Of a stretch of 64,000 nucleotides of DNA, positions 26,314-41,265 are shown piece by piece. Position 1 is the first letter of the stretch; the number at the start of each line of letters is the position of its first letter. The translations under genes and the position numbers were made by a program. Below the pieces are notes generated by a model, which ran no database searches, was not told where the DNA came from, and was given only the letters and a program-made list of their open reading frames with translations. The DNA is from Verticillium longisporum (Eukaryota > Ascomycota > Sordariomycetes > Glomerellales > Plectosphaerellaceae): assembly GCA_019188255.1 (NCBI GenBank), contig JAETXT010000004.1, positions 1,302,001-1,366,000 of the forward strand, given 5' to 3'.

Positions 26314-29300
26314 TTCTTTAATTTCTATAATTTATAATTAGATTAAGCTAAATAATAGATTAATTAAAGTATATTAGAACTTAAAAGCGAACTACTTATT
26401 ATAATAGATATTATTCTAAAAACGAATTAATAGGAATATTATTAGAATTATCGAGGGGTAGCTATAATAGGAAGACTATATTTTAATTAAGATCTTCTCT
26501 AGAAAATTATTATTAAAATATTAATAAATAAACGATTTAAGCTAAACCGTAAATATAGATCCTTTAAGCCCTAGTCTATAAACTCTATAAATAGAGATAT
26601 TAGAATACCCTCTTAATTTAACGTTTTATTAAATATACTTTTATTATAAAGAATTACGATAAACTATTTATTTATAATTATAAAATATTTAAAGAGGATA
26701 TTATTATTACTTAAATTAATAATTAATTTATTATAATTAAAGCTAGAAACGTTTTCCGATTTAATATAAATATAGTTTAAATTATAGAATAATTAATAAT
26801 AAAACTTACTTATACTTTATAGATAATATAGCGAAATTATACTTAGAACCTCGAAACGATTTATAGAGAGGACTTTAATAAAGATAATATAAATATCTAT
26901 TAAGAAGATTTCTAAAGCTTTATAAAATAAGAGTATTTATTAAAGGATTTATAAAACTTAGCTTATTAAGAATAATTATATTTACTCTATTTCTAAGGAA
27001 ATAAAGATATCTCCTTTCTTATCTTCTTTAATCGTTAAAAGAATATTTATTAATTATTTAGCGAAAATATAGATTATAATAAAGAATATATTTTTAGGTA
27101 TTTCTAATAATTCTTTTACTTTATAAAGGATAAATTAATAGAATATTATATTCTTATTAAGGATATTAAAGCGGTTATATATAAGGCTTAATAAGTATAG
27201 GACGTTAATAAATTATAGAATAAATAATAAGAAAATAAGAAGTAAACTTATTCTTAATTAGCTTAAGGTAAACCCTATAATATTACCCTTAACTATAGGG
27301 CCTCGAAGAGAGAAGCTTTATAGGATTAATCTCTAATAAAGCGAGGACGTTCCTCCTATTATAATAGAAATATTATACTAAAGTAAGCGAGAAACTTAAA
27401 CCCCTATCCTATAAGAATATTATTAAATAATTAAAATATTACCCCTATAATACTATCTAATATATACTTCTATTATAATAAGCTAGGGTATTAAATATAG
27501 AACTATATTTAGCTTAAACTATAAAAGCTAAAAACTATAATTATTAATATCTAATTATCTAAGTTTAAGGGTATCTAGATAATAGAATTCTCGGAAAACG
27601 ATTTAATATAAATTCTAATCTAAAGAGTATTATATTAAAAATAAATATTAGGAAAACTATAAAAACGTTAACGATTATTATCTAATAAAGTAAGGAAATT
27701 AAATTCTCTATTAACTTAGATATTAATATTATTATAAATATTATTAATCTTACCCTTATTTAGCTATTAAAGCTATAAGAGGTAGAAAGTATAGAAGCTC
27801 CTAAATTATAAACGTTTAATAAATAGATAGCGAATAGCTATAAATTATTCGCTTTCTTATTCTATTTATTAAATATATAAAATCGATTATAATTACTATA
27901 TCGATTATTCGTATATATAGAACGATTTAAAAAATTAAAGTATATCCTTCTATTTAATAATAATATAAATAAGGAAAATATTTAAATAGATATTATTACT
28001 TAATCCTTTACTTAGGGCTATATATTTAATATAGATTTTAAGGAGTTTATAAAAATAATAATCGAAGATAAAGCTAAAGCTTATATCGTTTATATTATTT
28101 AAATAATAATTATAATATTTAATATAATAATTCCTATTATTAATAAGCCTTCTCTTAATAATAAGCGGATTAAAGCGTTTCTTTTAGAATTTATAGAATT
28201 TAAGGACGTATTCTTTAAAGATTTAGTAAAAGAACTATTAATATTAAAAGACGTAGACTATTTAATAGACTTAAAAAGAAAAGGCCGAACCTCTTTATAA
28301 GCTAATCTACTTATTATCCTAGAAATAGCTAGAAGAGCTCTATCGCTATATAGTAGAAAAGGAGGCTATAAAGAGAATTAAGAAATCTATTAGCCCTATA
28401 AAAGCTTTAATATTATTTATACTAAAAAAGGATTAAAGCTTACGCCTCTATATCGATTATTAAAGTTTAAATATAATTATTATAAAGAATTCATACTTTC
28501 TCCTTTTAATAAGCGAACTTTTAGATTATTTAATTAAAGTAAAGTATTTCTCTAAAATAGATATTTAGGATATTTATTATTAGATTTATATTAAAGAGAA
28601 TAATTAATAGAAAATTATATTCCGAATTTAATATAAATATTATAAATATATTTATAATATTATTCAGGCTTATAAATACCTTTATTATATTTTAAGTATA
28701 TATTTATTAAATATTCGCTTAATTATTAAACGATTTCTATATCGCTTACTTAGATAATATCTTAATTTATTTAAGAATAAGGGAGGAGTATATATTTTAC
28801 TTCTAATAAATCCTTAAGAGATTTCGAGACCTTAAGCTTTTTATAAAATAATTAAAATATTTATTTTATTAAGATAAAATAGAATTCCTTAAATTTATTT
28901 TCTTTAAAGAAAATATAGCTATAGATTTAAACTATATTTAAATAACTATTAATTAATAACCTTTTAAATCCTTTAAGGCTATATAAATATTCTTAGGATT
29001 CGCTAATTTCTATTAATAATTTATTAAAAGATATTCTAAGATAATAATACCTTTATTAATATTATTAAAAGGAAGTATTATAAAGATTAAGAAAGGATTA
29101 TTTAAATCGCTACTAGAAATATAGAAAATATTTAAAATATTAAAGCTTATTTTTATTATTATTATAATCTTATAATATTAGGATTATATATTTAAAGGTC
29201 GGGTTAAGATTAATATATTAAACGATATTATCTCGGGGATCTTTAGCTAAAAATATAAAAATAATTAAAGACCTATCGCTTATTATTCGCGAAAGCTTTT

Positions 29301-30034
29301 ATTAATAGAATAGCGATAAAGGATTAAATAATAAGAACTACTTATAATAATAGAAAGCCTAGAATATTAGTGCTATTATTTTAAAGGTATAAATTAAATC
29401 TTTATAGTATTAACCGATTACTAAGCCTTTAAAGGTATTATATAGGCCTTAGCTAGAGACTTTTAAGGAAGGCTTATATAATAAATATATTAATTATCGT
29501 CTTTTAATTTCGAAATTTAATATTAACTTAGGATTATAAACCTAATTAATAGTCTCTTAAGATAATTAGATTATATAAGAGAATAAGTATTAATAAACGA
29601 TATATTCCCTATATTATCTAAAAAGCTATAATTAATAGAAGACCTAGCTATAAATATTAAGTAAATTATTATAAAGATAAAGCTAAAGGACGTTATAAAT
29701 AGAGCCTATATCTAAGCTATTTAGGTAATATTATAAGGATAAAAGCTTATCCCTATATTAAGAAGATATTATAGTTTTAGGGAAAAGGGGCTTTTACTTT
29801 TTAAATAAAGGATAATATATATCTACGCTATTATAATAAATAAAATAGAGAAGAAAGCTTCTTCTTAATTTTAAAGCTAAGAAGCTAAGGCTAGAAAGTT
29901 AATAGCGATTCGCTAAAGGACTAGAAAAAAGTCTAAGGAATTAATAGAGTTTAAGGTTATTATTCTAGATTAATATATCCTATATTCTATTATAAAGGAG
30001 CTTATAAAGAATGAAATAGTACTAAGGCCTACTT

Positions 30035-30039
30035 CTATC
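30035..30039. repeat. Target-site duplication, left copy (ctatc)
   Basis: The 5 bp left of copy I are ctatc, identical to 37610-37614 on its right. Five-bp duplications are usual for Ty3/gypsy integration. Confidence 0.9.
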
Positions 30040-30236
30040 TATAAAGGTATAGGGCTAAGGGCCTGGATTAGGGAAAGTAATTAGATTAGCGAATAATCGG
30101 TAAGCTATTATATTAACTTTAACTTATCGAGGCTATCGAATATAGCCTCGACTTCTCCTTTTAAACTTAGGCTTATCGCCGAATTATCTACGATAATATA
30201 AATAGGGGTTAGGTTCCTAACGTCTAACTCCTTATA
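30040..30236 (-). repeat. gypsy LTR, 3' LTR of copy I
   Basis: This 197-bp LTR adjoins the ctatc duplication on the left and the polypurine-tract complement ttacctcccctcctag on the right. Confidence 0.92.
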
Positions 30237-31249
30237 TTACCTCCCCTCCTAGAGGTCTAGTCCCTAGAACTCGTAATACCTTCGCTAACGTATCTTAGTA
30301 CCTTAATATATTACTTCTTAGGCCTTATTCGCCTATATAGCTATAATATAGAACTAGGTTAAATATATTATAGAAATTATAATAATAATAATACTAGTAA
30401 TAATCTAGAAGTAAATAATAATATAGAATAATCCCTATTACCGATTTATAAGTAATAGTTCGTTATATTTATCTTATAAGGTTCTCTCTATTATACTTAT
30501 AATTCTCCTAGATCTCGCTATCTTTAGCTTCTTTTAATAATCGATATTCCTATAATTCGTTATATTCCCGTTTTATTTATTTAATTCTATATTTACTTTT
30601 AATTATTTTAATCTCTTTATTTAATTATTATTATATCGGATATTACCTTTCGCTTCGATAAAATATATTTATATAATCCTTAGCTAGCCTAGGTTTACGA
30701 TCGCTAGCTTCCGGATATTAAGGCTAGGAACTCCTTATATAAATATTATTTTAATAAACTCGCCTCTTAGCTAGATATCGAATATATAGCTAGTCGTTCC
30801 GATATTAAATATATTACCTATAAATTTAATAAAAGCGCTTATCTTATTATAAATTCGCTAAATCTTTTAACTATATTACCTAATAATTATAGATCTTTAA
30901 GCCTTTTTACAGAATTATTTAATTTATTTAATAGGAAATCTATAATTAAATATATATTAATAAGGGTACGACTTTATATAATTATTTATTAAAATAGTAT
31001 ATTTATTATCTCTCCTATTTCGCTAAAATAATTAAATATTTTAAGAAAATATTAGAAATTATTATAGACTTAGCTAATAATAGCTATTTTTATAATATTA
31101 TAAATTATATTTAAATTTTTAGGTTCCCTTTAATTAATTATATAGTATTTATTCGCTAAGATATCCTCGATATATTTACTATTATTTCTCTAGCTTCGCT
31201 AATCTATAAATTTCTTAGCCTTTTATTTTATATCTTTTTATTAATTAAG

Positions 31250-32060
31250 TCTTCTTTAATAGGTTTAGCCTCTAAGCTATAAATCCTTTAAAGAGGCTAT
31301 TACTATTTATTAACCTAAGTATATTATTTATTATTAAGAAGCTAATACCCTCGAATTTACTTTATTCTATCTATATATCGATTTATATAATTACCCTTTA
31401 AATAGCGAAGACGCTATTAAATTAATCTATAATTACCCTAAACTTCCTATTAACCTTAAGCTTATCGATCTATTAATAGATACCCTTAATAACGATAATC
31501 CTATTTATTTACGCTTTTAAAGCGCTTATTACCTAAGCTATACCTTTATTAATTAATCGTCCTCTTATATTTTAAAGAATATTAATATTATTATAGCCTC
31601 TATTATAAACGAGAAAGAGAATACTATTATTAAGAAAGAGGTAATAGCTATAAAGAAGAAAGAGATAGAGGAGTATAAAATAATAAAGAAAGCTATTAAG
31701 CTTATAATTATTAAGGAGAAGAAGGTAATTAATATTAAAGCTCGTATCTATAAAGCTTAAGCGGAGCTCTATTATATTATTAATAATTCTAAAGCTCTTA
31801 AGGAAATATTTATAGCTCGAACTCCTACTTCTAAGGCTACTATTACCCTAAAAGGGTTAGCTAAGCGCTCTATTCTAGCTCTAGCCTTTAGCTATTTAGT
31901 AAAGAGAACTTAATCGATTCCTCGGAAGGCTATATAGGTTATTAACGATAATAAAGAAAGCGGAGATAATAATAATAATAAGAGTATTAATAAGCTAATT
32001 ATTAAGGGTTTAATTAAAATAGATAATTTAGAATAGTATTTCCTTTATTTAAGAGGGATA
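31250..32060 (+). pseudogene. Antisense ORF of gypsy copy I, best-readable copy, function unknown
   Basis: This frame is antisense to gag-pol. Reading TAA/TAG as RIP-altered CAA/CAG, it stays open for about 270 codons: it begins around QQVQPLSYKSFKEAI (near 31255), continues with LYIDLYNYPLNSEDAI (near 31375), a Lys/Glu-rich helix-like stretch (KKKEIEEYKI, near 31655), IARTPTSKA (near 31820), and ends near DNLEQYFLYL (near 32050). No catalytic motif is evident. Low-complexity Asn/Lys repeats lie before the end. It may be a captured gene or a family-specific accessory protein. Confidence 0.5.
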
Positions 32061-35000
32061 AAGGGGAGTTAATATCTTAATAATAATAGCTATAAAGTAT
32101 TATTATATTATTTAATTAATATATTAATAATATTATTAGGGCTTAATATTAGAATTCTATTTTTATTTTCTTATTTTCTTTATATAATAATTTATTAATA
32201 ATTAATTTAGGAATTTAATTACTTATCCTATTATTTATATTTATACCTCTAATACTTTTAATACCTTTTTAAGGTTTATATTATATTTTTAAAATAGTTT
32301 TTAGGTTCCTAGGTATTATATTCTATTAGCTATTTAGCTTATTTTACTGAATAGAACCTTTACCTTTAATCCTCTTTATAGAATACGATATCTTCGATTT
32401 CCTATTTATCTTATTTATCCTCTAATATAAGGAGGTAGGCTAATTATTTAGTATCGATTTAGCGATTATATTATAATTTAAGGGAAGAGATAGGGAAGAT
32501 ATTATATATTCTAGAATAAATCTTAGGGAGTATTATATAATAAGCTTATTCGTTTACTTATTCTATAATCTAGACTTAGATATATTATAATATTAGTTTC
32601 TAGTCCGCTTTAAATTAGAAGTTCTTAATAGAGAGTCCTATAATATCCCTAATATTAAAGGTTTTTAATATATACCTCTTATTATAATAGAAGGCTTAAA
32701 TATATATTATATATTATTAGTTTTTATTAATTATTTAATAAATAATTATAATCTTCTCGATCCTTTCCCTTATACCCTAGACCTTTATATCCTTTCTTAG
32801 GGCTATATAGTTAATTATTCTAGGGTAATACCTATATAAAGCTTTAAACGGAGAGATATTAATAGTATTATATATATTATTATTATATAAGAATTCTATT
32901 TCTTTTAAATAATATAGCTACTCTTTTAGCGCTTAGTCGTTAATATAGCGAAGGTATTTTTCTAGTATTTAGTAGGTTCTCTTAATCTATTTATCTATTT
33001 AAGGGTAATAGGTAATAGAGAGGTAATACTAAATCGCTCTCTCTTAATAGAATTCCTCCTAGAATTTACTTATAAAGAGTTTATCTTTATCGTTTATTAT
33101 ACTTTCTAGGCTCTTAAACCTATACTCTATTTCCTTATAGAAGATCGTACTTAGGTTAGCGGCTATTAGCGTTTTATATATAGCTAGGAACTAGGTAGCC
33201 TTTATAAATTAATCTATAATTATAAGGATAGAGTTATATTCTAGGCTATTAGCCTTTAATATAGGGCTTAGGCCTATAATAAAATCTAAAGATATTTCTT
33301 AGAAAGGATAAGATAGAAATAATAATAATTATAGCTTCTTATATAGTCTATATTAAAGTACTTAAGTCCTTTAATATATTAAGTATTTAGTAATATAGTA
33401 ATAAACGTTAATAGATATATTTTCCTAATAGAACTTCCTCGTTAATAGCTTAAAGGTCTTATTTACCTTTATATATCCTATTTAAGGGTTATTATAGTAT
33501 TACTTAAGTAGCTCTTTATAGAGCATTCCTTATATAAGGATAATTAATTATCCCTTAAAGAGGAGGGTACTTTAATTATCTATAATATAACCTTCCTTTC
33601 TTTTAGCTTATTAGCTTATATTCTCTTTCTAAAAAAGGTATCTTAGATTAATAGCCTATAATCCTCTAATTAAGTCTTTAAATTCTAGGATAGAGGTAGG
33701 CCTTAATATTATTTCGTTCTTTATAAGCTCTTTTATAATAGAATATAGGATATATTAATCTAGAATAATAACCCTAAACTCTATTAATTCCTTAAACCCT
33801 TTTCTAGTCCTTTAGCGAATTATTATTAATTTTCTAGCTTTAGCTTCTTAGTTTTAAGGTTAAGAAGAAGCTTTCTTCTCTATTTTATTTATTATAATAG
33901 CATAGATATATATTACCCTTTATTTAAAGGGTAAGGGCCCCTTTTCCTTAGAACTATAATATCTTCTTAATATAGGGATAAGCTTCTATCTTTATAATAT
34001 CGCTTAAATAGCTTAGATATAAGCTCTATTTATAATATCCTTTAATTTTATTTTTATAATAATCCGCTTAATATCTATAATTAAGTCTTCTATTAATAAT
34101 AGCTTTTTAGATAATATAGGGAGTATATCGCTCATTAATGCTTATTCTCCTATATAATTTAATCGTCTTAAGAGATTATTAATTAGGTTTATAACCCTAG
34201 GTTAGTATTAAATTTCGAAGTTAAAAGACGATAATTAATATACTTACTATATAAGCTTTCCTTAAAAGTCTCTAGCTAAGGCCTATATAATACCTTTAAG
34301 GGCTTAGTAATCGGTTAATACTATAAAGACTTAACTTATACCTTCGAGGTAATAGCGCTAGTATTCTAGGCTTTCTATTATTACGAGTAGTTCTTATTAT
34401 CTAATCCCTTATTATTATTCTATTAATAAAAGCTTTCGTAAATAATAAGCTATAGGTCTCTAGCTATTCTTATATTTTTAGCTAAGGATCCCTAAGATAG
34501 TATCGTTTAACGTATTAGTCTCGATTTAACCTTCGAGTATATAATCCTAGTATTATAAGATTATAATAATAATAAAAATAAGCTTTAATACTTTAAACGC
34601 TTTCTATACTTTAAATAGCTATTTAAATAATCCTTTCTTAACCCCTATAATACTTCCTTTTAATAGTATTAATAAGGGTATTATTATCTTAGAATATCCT
34701 TTAATAAATTATTAATAGAAGTTAATAAATCTTAGGAATATTTATATATCCTTAAAAGATTTAGGGGGTTATTAATTAACGATTATTTAGATATAGTTTA
34801 AGTTTATAGCTATACTTTCCTTAAATATAATAAATTTAAGGAATTCTATTTTATCTTAATAGAATAAGTATTTTAATTATTTTATAAAAAGCTTAAAATC
34901 TCGAAATCTCTTAAGGACTTATTAGAAATAGGCTATATATTCCTCCCTTATTTTTAAATAAATTAAGATATCGTTTAAGTAAACGATATAGAAATCGTTT

Positions 35001-37412
35001 AATAATCCTATAAATACTTAGTAAATATACGCCTAGAATATAGTAAAGGTATTTATAAACTTAAATAATATTATAATATATTTATAGTATTTATATTAAA
35101 TTCGGAATATAGTTTTCTATTAATTATTCTCTTTAATATAAATCTAGTAATAAGTATCCTAGATATCTATTTTAGAGAAGTACTTTATCCTAGTTAAATA
35201 GTTTAAAAGTTCGCTTATTAAAGGGAGAGGGTATTAATTCTTTATAGTAATTATATTTAAACTTTAATAATCGATATATAAGCGTAAACTCCCGTCCTTC
35301 TTTAATATAAATAATACTAAAGCTTTTATAAAGTTAATAGATTTCTTAATTCTCTTTATAGCCTCCTTTTCCGTTATATAGCGATAGAGCTCTTTTAGCT
35401 ATTTCTAGGATAATAAGTAGATTAGCTTATAAAGAGGTTCGGCCTTTTCTTTTAAGTCTATTAAATATTCTATATCTTTTAGTATTAATAATTCTTTCGC
35501 TAAGTTTTCGGAGAATATATCTTTAAACTCTATAAGTTCTAAAAGGAGCGCTTTAATTTATTTATTATTAAGAGAGGGCTTATCGATAATAGGAATTATT
35601 ATATTAAGCGTTATAGCTATTACTTAAGTAATATAGGTAATATAGGCCTTAGCTTTATCTTCGATTATTATCTTTATAAATTCCTCGGGATCTATATTAG
35701 ATATATAGCCCTAAGTAAAGGATCGGGTAATAATATCTACTTAAATATTTTCCTTATTTATACTATTATTAGATAGAAGGATATACTTTAACCTTTTAAA
35801 TCGTTCTATATATATAAATAATTAATATAATAATTAAGGTCGATTTTATATATCTAATAAATAGAATAAGAGGGCGAATAATCTATAATTATTTACTATT
35901 TATTTATTAAATATTTATAGTTTAAGAGCTTCTATACTTTCTATTTCTTATAGCTTTAATAGCTAAATAAAGGTAGGATTAATAATATCTATAATAGCGC
36001 TAATATCTAAGTTAATAGAGAATTTAATTTCCTTACTTTATTAAATAATAATCGCTAATACTTTTATAGTTTTCTCGATATTTATTTTTAATATAATACT
36101 CTTTAAATCGGAATTTACGCTAAATCGTTTTCTAAGAATTCTATTATATAAACGCCCTTAAACTTAAATAACTAAATACTAGTAATTATAGCCTTTAGCC
36201 TTTATAGCTTAAGCTAAATATAGTTCTATATTTAGTATTCTAGCTTATTATAATAGAAGTATATATTAGATAATATTATAAAGGTAGTATTTTAGCTATT
36301 TAATAATATTCTCGTAAAATAAGGGTTTAGGTTTCTCGCCTACTTTAGTATAATACTTTTACTATAATAAGAAGAACGACTTCGCTTTATTAGAGATTAA
36401 TCTTATAAAGCTTTTCTCTTTAAGGCCCTATAGCTAAAGGTAGTATTATAGAGTTCGCCCTAAGCTAATTAAGAATAAATTCGTTTTTTATTTTCTTATT
36501 ATTTATTCTATAATTTATTAATATTTTATACTTATTAAGCTTTATACGTAATTACCCTAGCGTCCTCGATAGGAATATAGTATTTTATTAATTTATCTTT
36601 TATAAAGTAAAGGAGATATTAGAAATACTTAAAAGCGTATTCTTTATTATAGTTTACGCTTTCGCTAAATAATCGGTAGATATTCTCTTAACGATTAAAG
36701 AAAATAAGAGGGGAGATATCCTTATTTCCTTAGAGGTAGAGCGAGTATAATTATTCTTAATAAGCTAAGTTTTATAAATCCTTTAATAAATATTCTTATT
36801 TTATAAAACTTTAAAAATCTTTTTAATAGATATTTATATTATCTTTATTAAAGTCCTCTTTATAAATCGCTTTAAGGTTTTAAGTATAATTTTATTATAT
36901 TATTTATAAAATATAAATAAGTTTTATCGTTAATTATTTTATAATTTAGGCTATATTTATATTAAATTAGAAAGTATTTCTAGCCTTAATTATAATAAAC
37001 TAATCGTCGATTTAAATAATAATAATATCTTCTTTAAATATTTTATAATTATAAATAAATAGTTTATTATAATTCTTTATAATAAAGGTACGTTTAATAA
37101 GATATTAGATTAAGAGGTTATTCTCGTATCTCTATTTATAGAGTTTATAGATTAAGGTTTAAAGGATTTATATTTATAGTTCGGCCTAAGTCGTTTATTT
37201 ACTAATACTTTAATAATAGTTTTCTAGAGAAAATCCTAATTTAAGCGTAATCTTCCTACTATAGCTACCCCTAGACGATTCCGATAATATTCCTATTAAT
37301 TCGTCTTTAGAATAATATCTATTATAATAAGCGGTTCGCTTTTAAGTCTTAATACGCTTTAATTAATCTATTATTTAGTTTAATTTAATTATAAGTTATA
37401 AAAGTTAAAGAA

Positions 37413-37609
37413 TATAAAGGTATAGGGCTAAGGGCTTAGATTAAGGAAAGTGATTAAATTAGCGAATAATTAATAAGCTATTATATTAATTTTAATTTAT
37501 CGAGGCTATTAAGTATAGCCTCGACTTCTCCTTTTAAACTCGGGCTTATTACTAAATTATCTACGATAATATAAATAGGGGTTAGGTTCCTAACGTCCAA
37601 CTCCTTATA
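37413..37609 (-). repeat. gypsy LTR, 5' LTR of copy I
   Basis: This 197-bp LTR adjoins the right ctatc duplication. The gag side lies to its left. Confidence 0.92.
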
Positions 37610-37614
37610 CTATC
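37610..37614. repeat. Target-site duplication, right copy (ctatc)
   Basis: These 5 bp match 30035-30039 exactly and resume the interrupted copy E. Confidence 0.9.
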
Positions 37615-40600
37615 CTAGAATTTAAGGACTTAATTAGAGGATTATAAGCTATTAATTTAAGATACCTTTTTTAGAAGGAGAATATAAGCTAATAAGTTAG
37701 AAGAAGGGAAAATTATATTATAAATAATTAAAATATTTTCCTTTTTAAAGGACGATTAATTATCCCTATATAAGGAATATTCTATAAAGAGCTATTTAAA
37801 TAGTACTATAATAACCCCTAAATAGGATATATAAAAGTAAATAAGACCTTTAAGCTATTAATAAGGAAGTTCTACTAGGAAAATATATCTATTAATATCT
37901 ATTATTATATTACTAAATACTTAATATATTAAGGGACTTGAATACCTTAATATAGATTATATAAGAAGCTATAATTACTATTACTTCTATCCTATCCTTT
38001 CTAAGAAATATCTTTAAACTTTATTATAAGCTTAAGCCCTATATTAAAGGATAATAGCTTAGAGTATAATTCTATCCTTATAATTATAGACCGATTTATA
38101 AAAGTTATTTAATTCCTAGCTATATATAAAACGCTAATAGCTACTAGCTTAAATATAATCCTCTATAAGGAAATAGAATATAAGTTCAGGAGCCTAGAGA
38201 ATATAATAAGCGATAGAGATAAACTCTTTATAAGTAAATTCTAGGAGGAATTCTATTAAAAGAGAGCGATTTAGCGCTACCTCTCTATCGCCTATTACCC
38301 TTAAATAGATAAGTAGACTAAAAGAACCTACTAAATACTAGAAAAATACTTTTACTATATTAACGATTAAGCGCTAAAAGAGTAGCTATATTATTTAAAA
38401 GAAATAGAATTCTTATATAATAATAATATATATAATATTATTAATATCTCTCTATTTAAAGCCCTATATAGGTATTACCCTAGAATAGTTAATTACGTAG
38501 CCCTAAGAAAGGATATAAAGGTCTAGGGTATAAAAGAAAGGATCGAGAAAATTATAATTATTTATTAAATAATTAATAAAAACTAATAATATATAATATA
38601 TATTTAAGCTTTCTATTATAATAAGAAGTATATACTAGAAACCTTTAATATTAAGGATATTATAGGATTCTCTATTAAGAACTTTTAATTTAAAGCGGAT
38701 TAGAAGCTAGTATTATAATATATCTAGGTCTAGATTATAGAATAAGTAAGCGAATAAGCTTATTATATAATATTCCTTAAGATTTACTTTAGAATATATA
38801 ATATCTTCCCTATCTCTTCCCTTAAATTATAATATAATCGCTAAATCGATATTAAATAATCGGCCTACCTCCTTATATTAGAGGATAAATAGGATAAATA
38901 GGAAATCGAAGATATCGTATTTTATAAAGAGGATTAAAAATAAAGGTTCTATTTAATAAAATAGGCTAAATAATTAATAGAATATAATATTTAAGAACCC
39001 GAAAACTATTTTAAAAATATAATATAAACCTTAAAAAGGTATTAAAAGTATTAGAAATATAGATATAAACGATAAGATAAGTAATTAAACTCTTAAATTA
39101 ATTATTAATAAATTATTATATAAGGAAAATAAGAAAATAAAAATAGAACTTTAATATTAAGCCCTAATAATATTATTAATATATTAATTAAATAATATAA
39201 TAATACTTTATAGCTATTATTATTAAGATATTAACTCCCCTTTATCCTTATTTAAATAAAGGAAATATTTCTAAGTTATTTACTTTAATTAAACCCTTAA
39301 TAGTTAGCTTATTAATATTCTTATTATTATTATTATTATTATTATTTTCTTTATTATCGCTAATAACTTATATAGTCTTTTAAAGAATCGATTAAGTTCT
39401 TTTCGCTAAGCGGCTAAGGGCTAGAGCTAGAGTAAAGCGCTTAGCTAACCCCTTTAGAGTAATAATAGCCTTAGGGGTAAGGGTTCGAGCTATTAATATT
39501 TCCTTAAGAGCTTTAGAATTATTAATAATATAGCGGAGCTCCGCTTAAGCTTTATAAATATAAGCTTTAACGTCGATTACTTTTTTTTCCTTAATAACTA
39601 TAAGCTTAATAGCCTTCTCTATTATTTTATATTCTTCTATCTCTTTCTTCTTTATAGTTATACCTTCTTTCTTAATAATAATATTCTCTTTCTCGCTTAT
39701 AATAGAAGCTATAATAATATTAATATTCTTTAATATATAAGAGGACGATTAGCTAATAAAGGTATAGCTTAAGTAATAAGCGCCTTAAAGGCGTAAGCGA
39801 ATAGGGCTATCGCTATTAAAGGTATCTATTAATAGATTAATAAGCTTAGGATTAATAGGAAATTTAAGGTAATTATAGATTAATTTAATAATATCTTTAC
39901 TATTTAAAAGGTAATTATATAAATTAATATATAAATAGAATAAAGTAAGCTTAAAGGTATTAGCTTCTTAATAATAAATAATATACTTAAGTTAATAAAT
40001 AGCGATAGCCTCTTCGAGGGCTTTATAGCTTAGAGGCTGAACTTATTAAAGAAGATTTAATTAATAAAAGGATATAAAATAAAAGGTTAAGAAATTTATA
40101 GATTAATGAAATTAGAGAGATAATAGTAAATATATTAAAGATATCTTAATAAATAGATATTATATAATTAATTAAAAGGAACTTAAAAGTTTAAATATAA
40201 TTTATAATATTATAGAAATAGCTATTATTAATTAAATCGATAATAATTTCTAATATTTTCTTAAAATATTTAATTATTTTAGCGAAATAAAAGAGATAGT
40301 AAGTATATTATTTCGATAAATAATTATATAAAGTTATACTCTTATTAATATATATTTAATTATAGATTTCTTATTAAATAAACTAAATAACTTTATAAAA
40401 GGGCTTAAGGATTTATAATTATTAGCTAATATAATTAAAAGATTTAGTAAATTTATAATAAAATAGGCGCTTTTATTAAATTTATAGATAATATATTTAA
40501 TATTAGAACGTTTAATTATATACTTAATATCTAGCTATAAAGCGAGTTTACTAAAATAGTATTTATATAAGGGGTTCTTAGCCTTAATATCGGGAAGCTA

Positions 40601-41068
40601 GCGATTATAAACTTAAGCTAATTAAGGATTATATAAATATATTTTATTAAAACGAAAAATAATATTTAATATTATAATAATTAAATAGAATAATTAAGAT
40701 ATTTAAGGATAAATATAAGATTAAGTAGATAAGATAGGAATATAATAAGTTATAAGAATATCGATTATTAAAAGAAGCTAAGGATAGCGAGATCTAGGAG
40801 AGTTATAAATATAATAGAGAGAACCTTATAAGATAAATACGACAAACTATTATTTATAAATTAATAATAAGGACTATTCTATATTACTATTTACTTCTAG
40901 GCTATTATTAGTATTATTATTATTATAATTTCCATAATATATCTAACCTAGCTCTATATTATAGCTATATAGGGGAATAAAGCCTAAGAAGCAATACGTT
41001 AAAGTATTAAGGCGTATTAGCGAAAGTATTATAAGTTCTAGGGACTAGACCTCTAGGAGGGGAGGCAA

Positions 41069-41265
41069 TATAAGGAGTTAGATGTTAGGAACCTAACCCC
41101 TATTTATATTATCGTAGATGCTTTAGCGATAAGCCCTAGTTTAAAAGGAGAAGTCGAGGCTATACTCGATAGCCTCGATAAGTTAAACTTAATATAATAG
41201 TTTACTAATTATTCGCTAATCTAATTGCTTTCCCTAATCTAGGCCCTTAGCCCTATACCTTTATA
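41069..41265 (+). repeat. gypsy LTR, 3' LTR of copy E
   Basis: This 197-bp LTR is preceded by the polypurine tract ctaggaggggagg. It shows TG intermediates (gatgttagg near 41080, gatgct near 41117) and a surviving attgctt near 41225. Confidence 0.9.

Larger units (their letters stand above)
30040..37609 (-). mobile_element. Ty3/gypsy copy I, complete 7570-bp element nested in copy E
   Basis: This minus-strand element has its 3' LTR at 30040-30236, followed by the polypurine-tract complement, an antisense ORF readable on the plus strand (~31250-32060), integrase, reverse transcriptase, gag and the 5' LTR at 37413-37609. Its length equals that of copy D. The clean ctatc duplication proves insertion by integrase into copy E. 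Its saturation with TpA shows that RIP continued after this nesting event. No coding frame is intact. Confidence 0.92.
26117..41265 (+). mobile_element. Ty3/gypsy copy E, full length but interrupted by copy I
   Basis: The element runs from a 5' LTR (26117-26313) through gag and RT to 30039, and resumes at 37610 with the continuing RNase H/integrase sequence, the antisense-ORF region and the 3' LTR (41069-41265). Removing the insert and one 5-bp duplication leaves about 7574 bp, the family length. At the break, ...acttctatc joins ctatcctagaattt, matching acctctaccttagaattt in copy D near 18831. The outer flanks differ (gttat on the left, ttatt on the right) and belong to unrelated sequences. 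The left or right end has therefore been exchanged by recombination. Confidence 0.85.
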
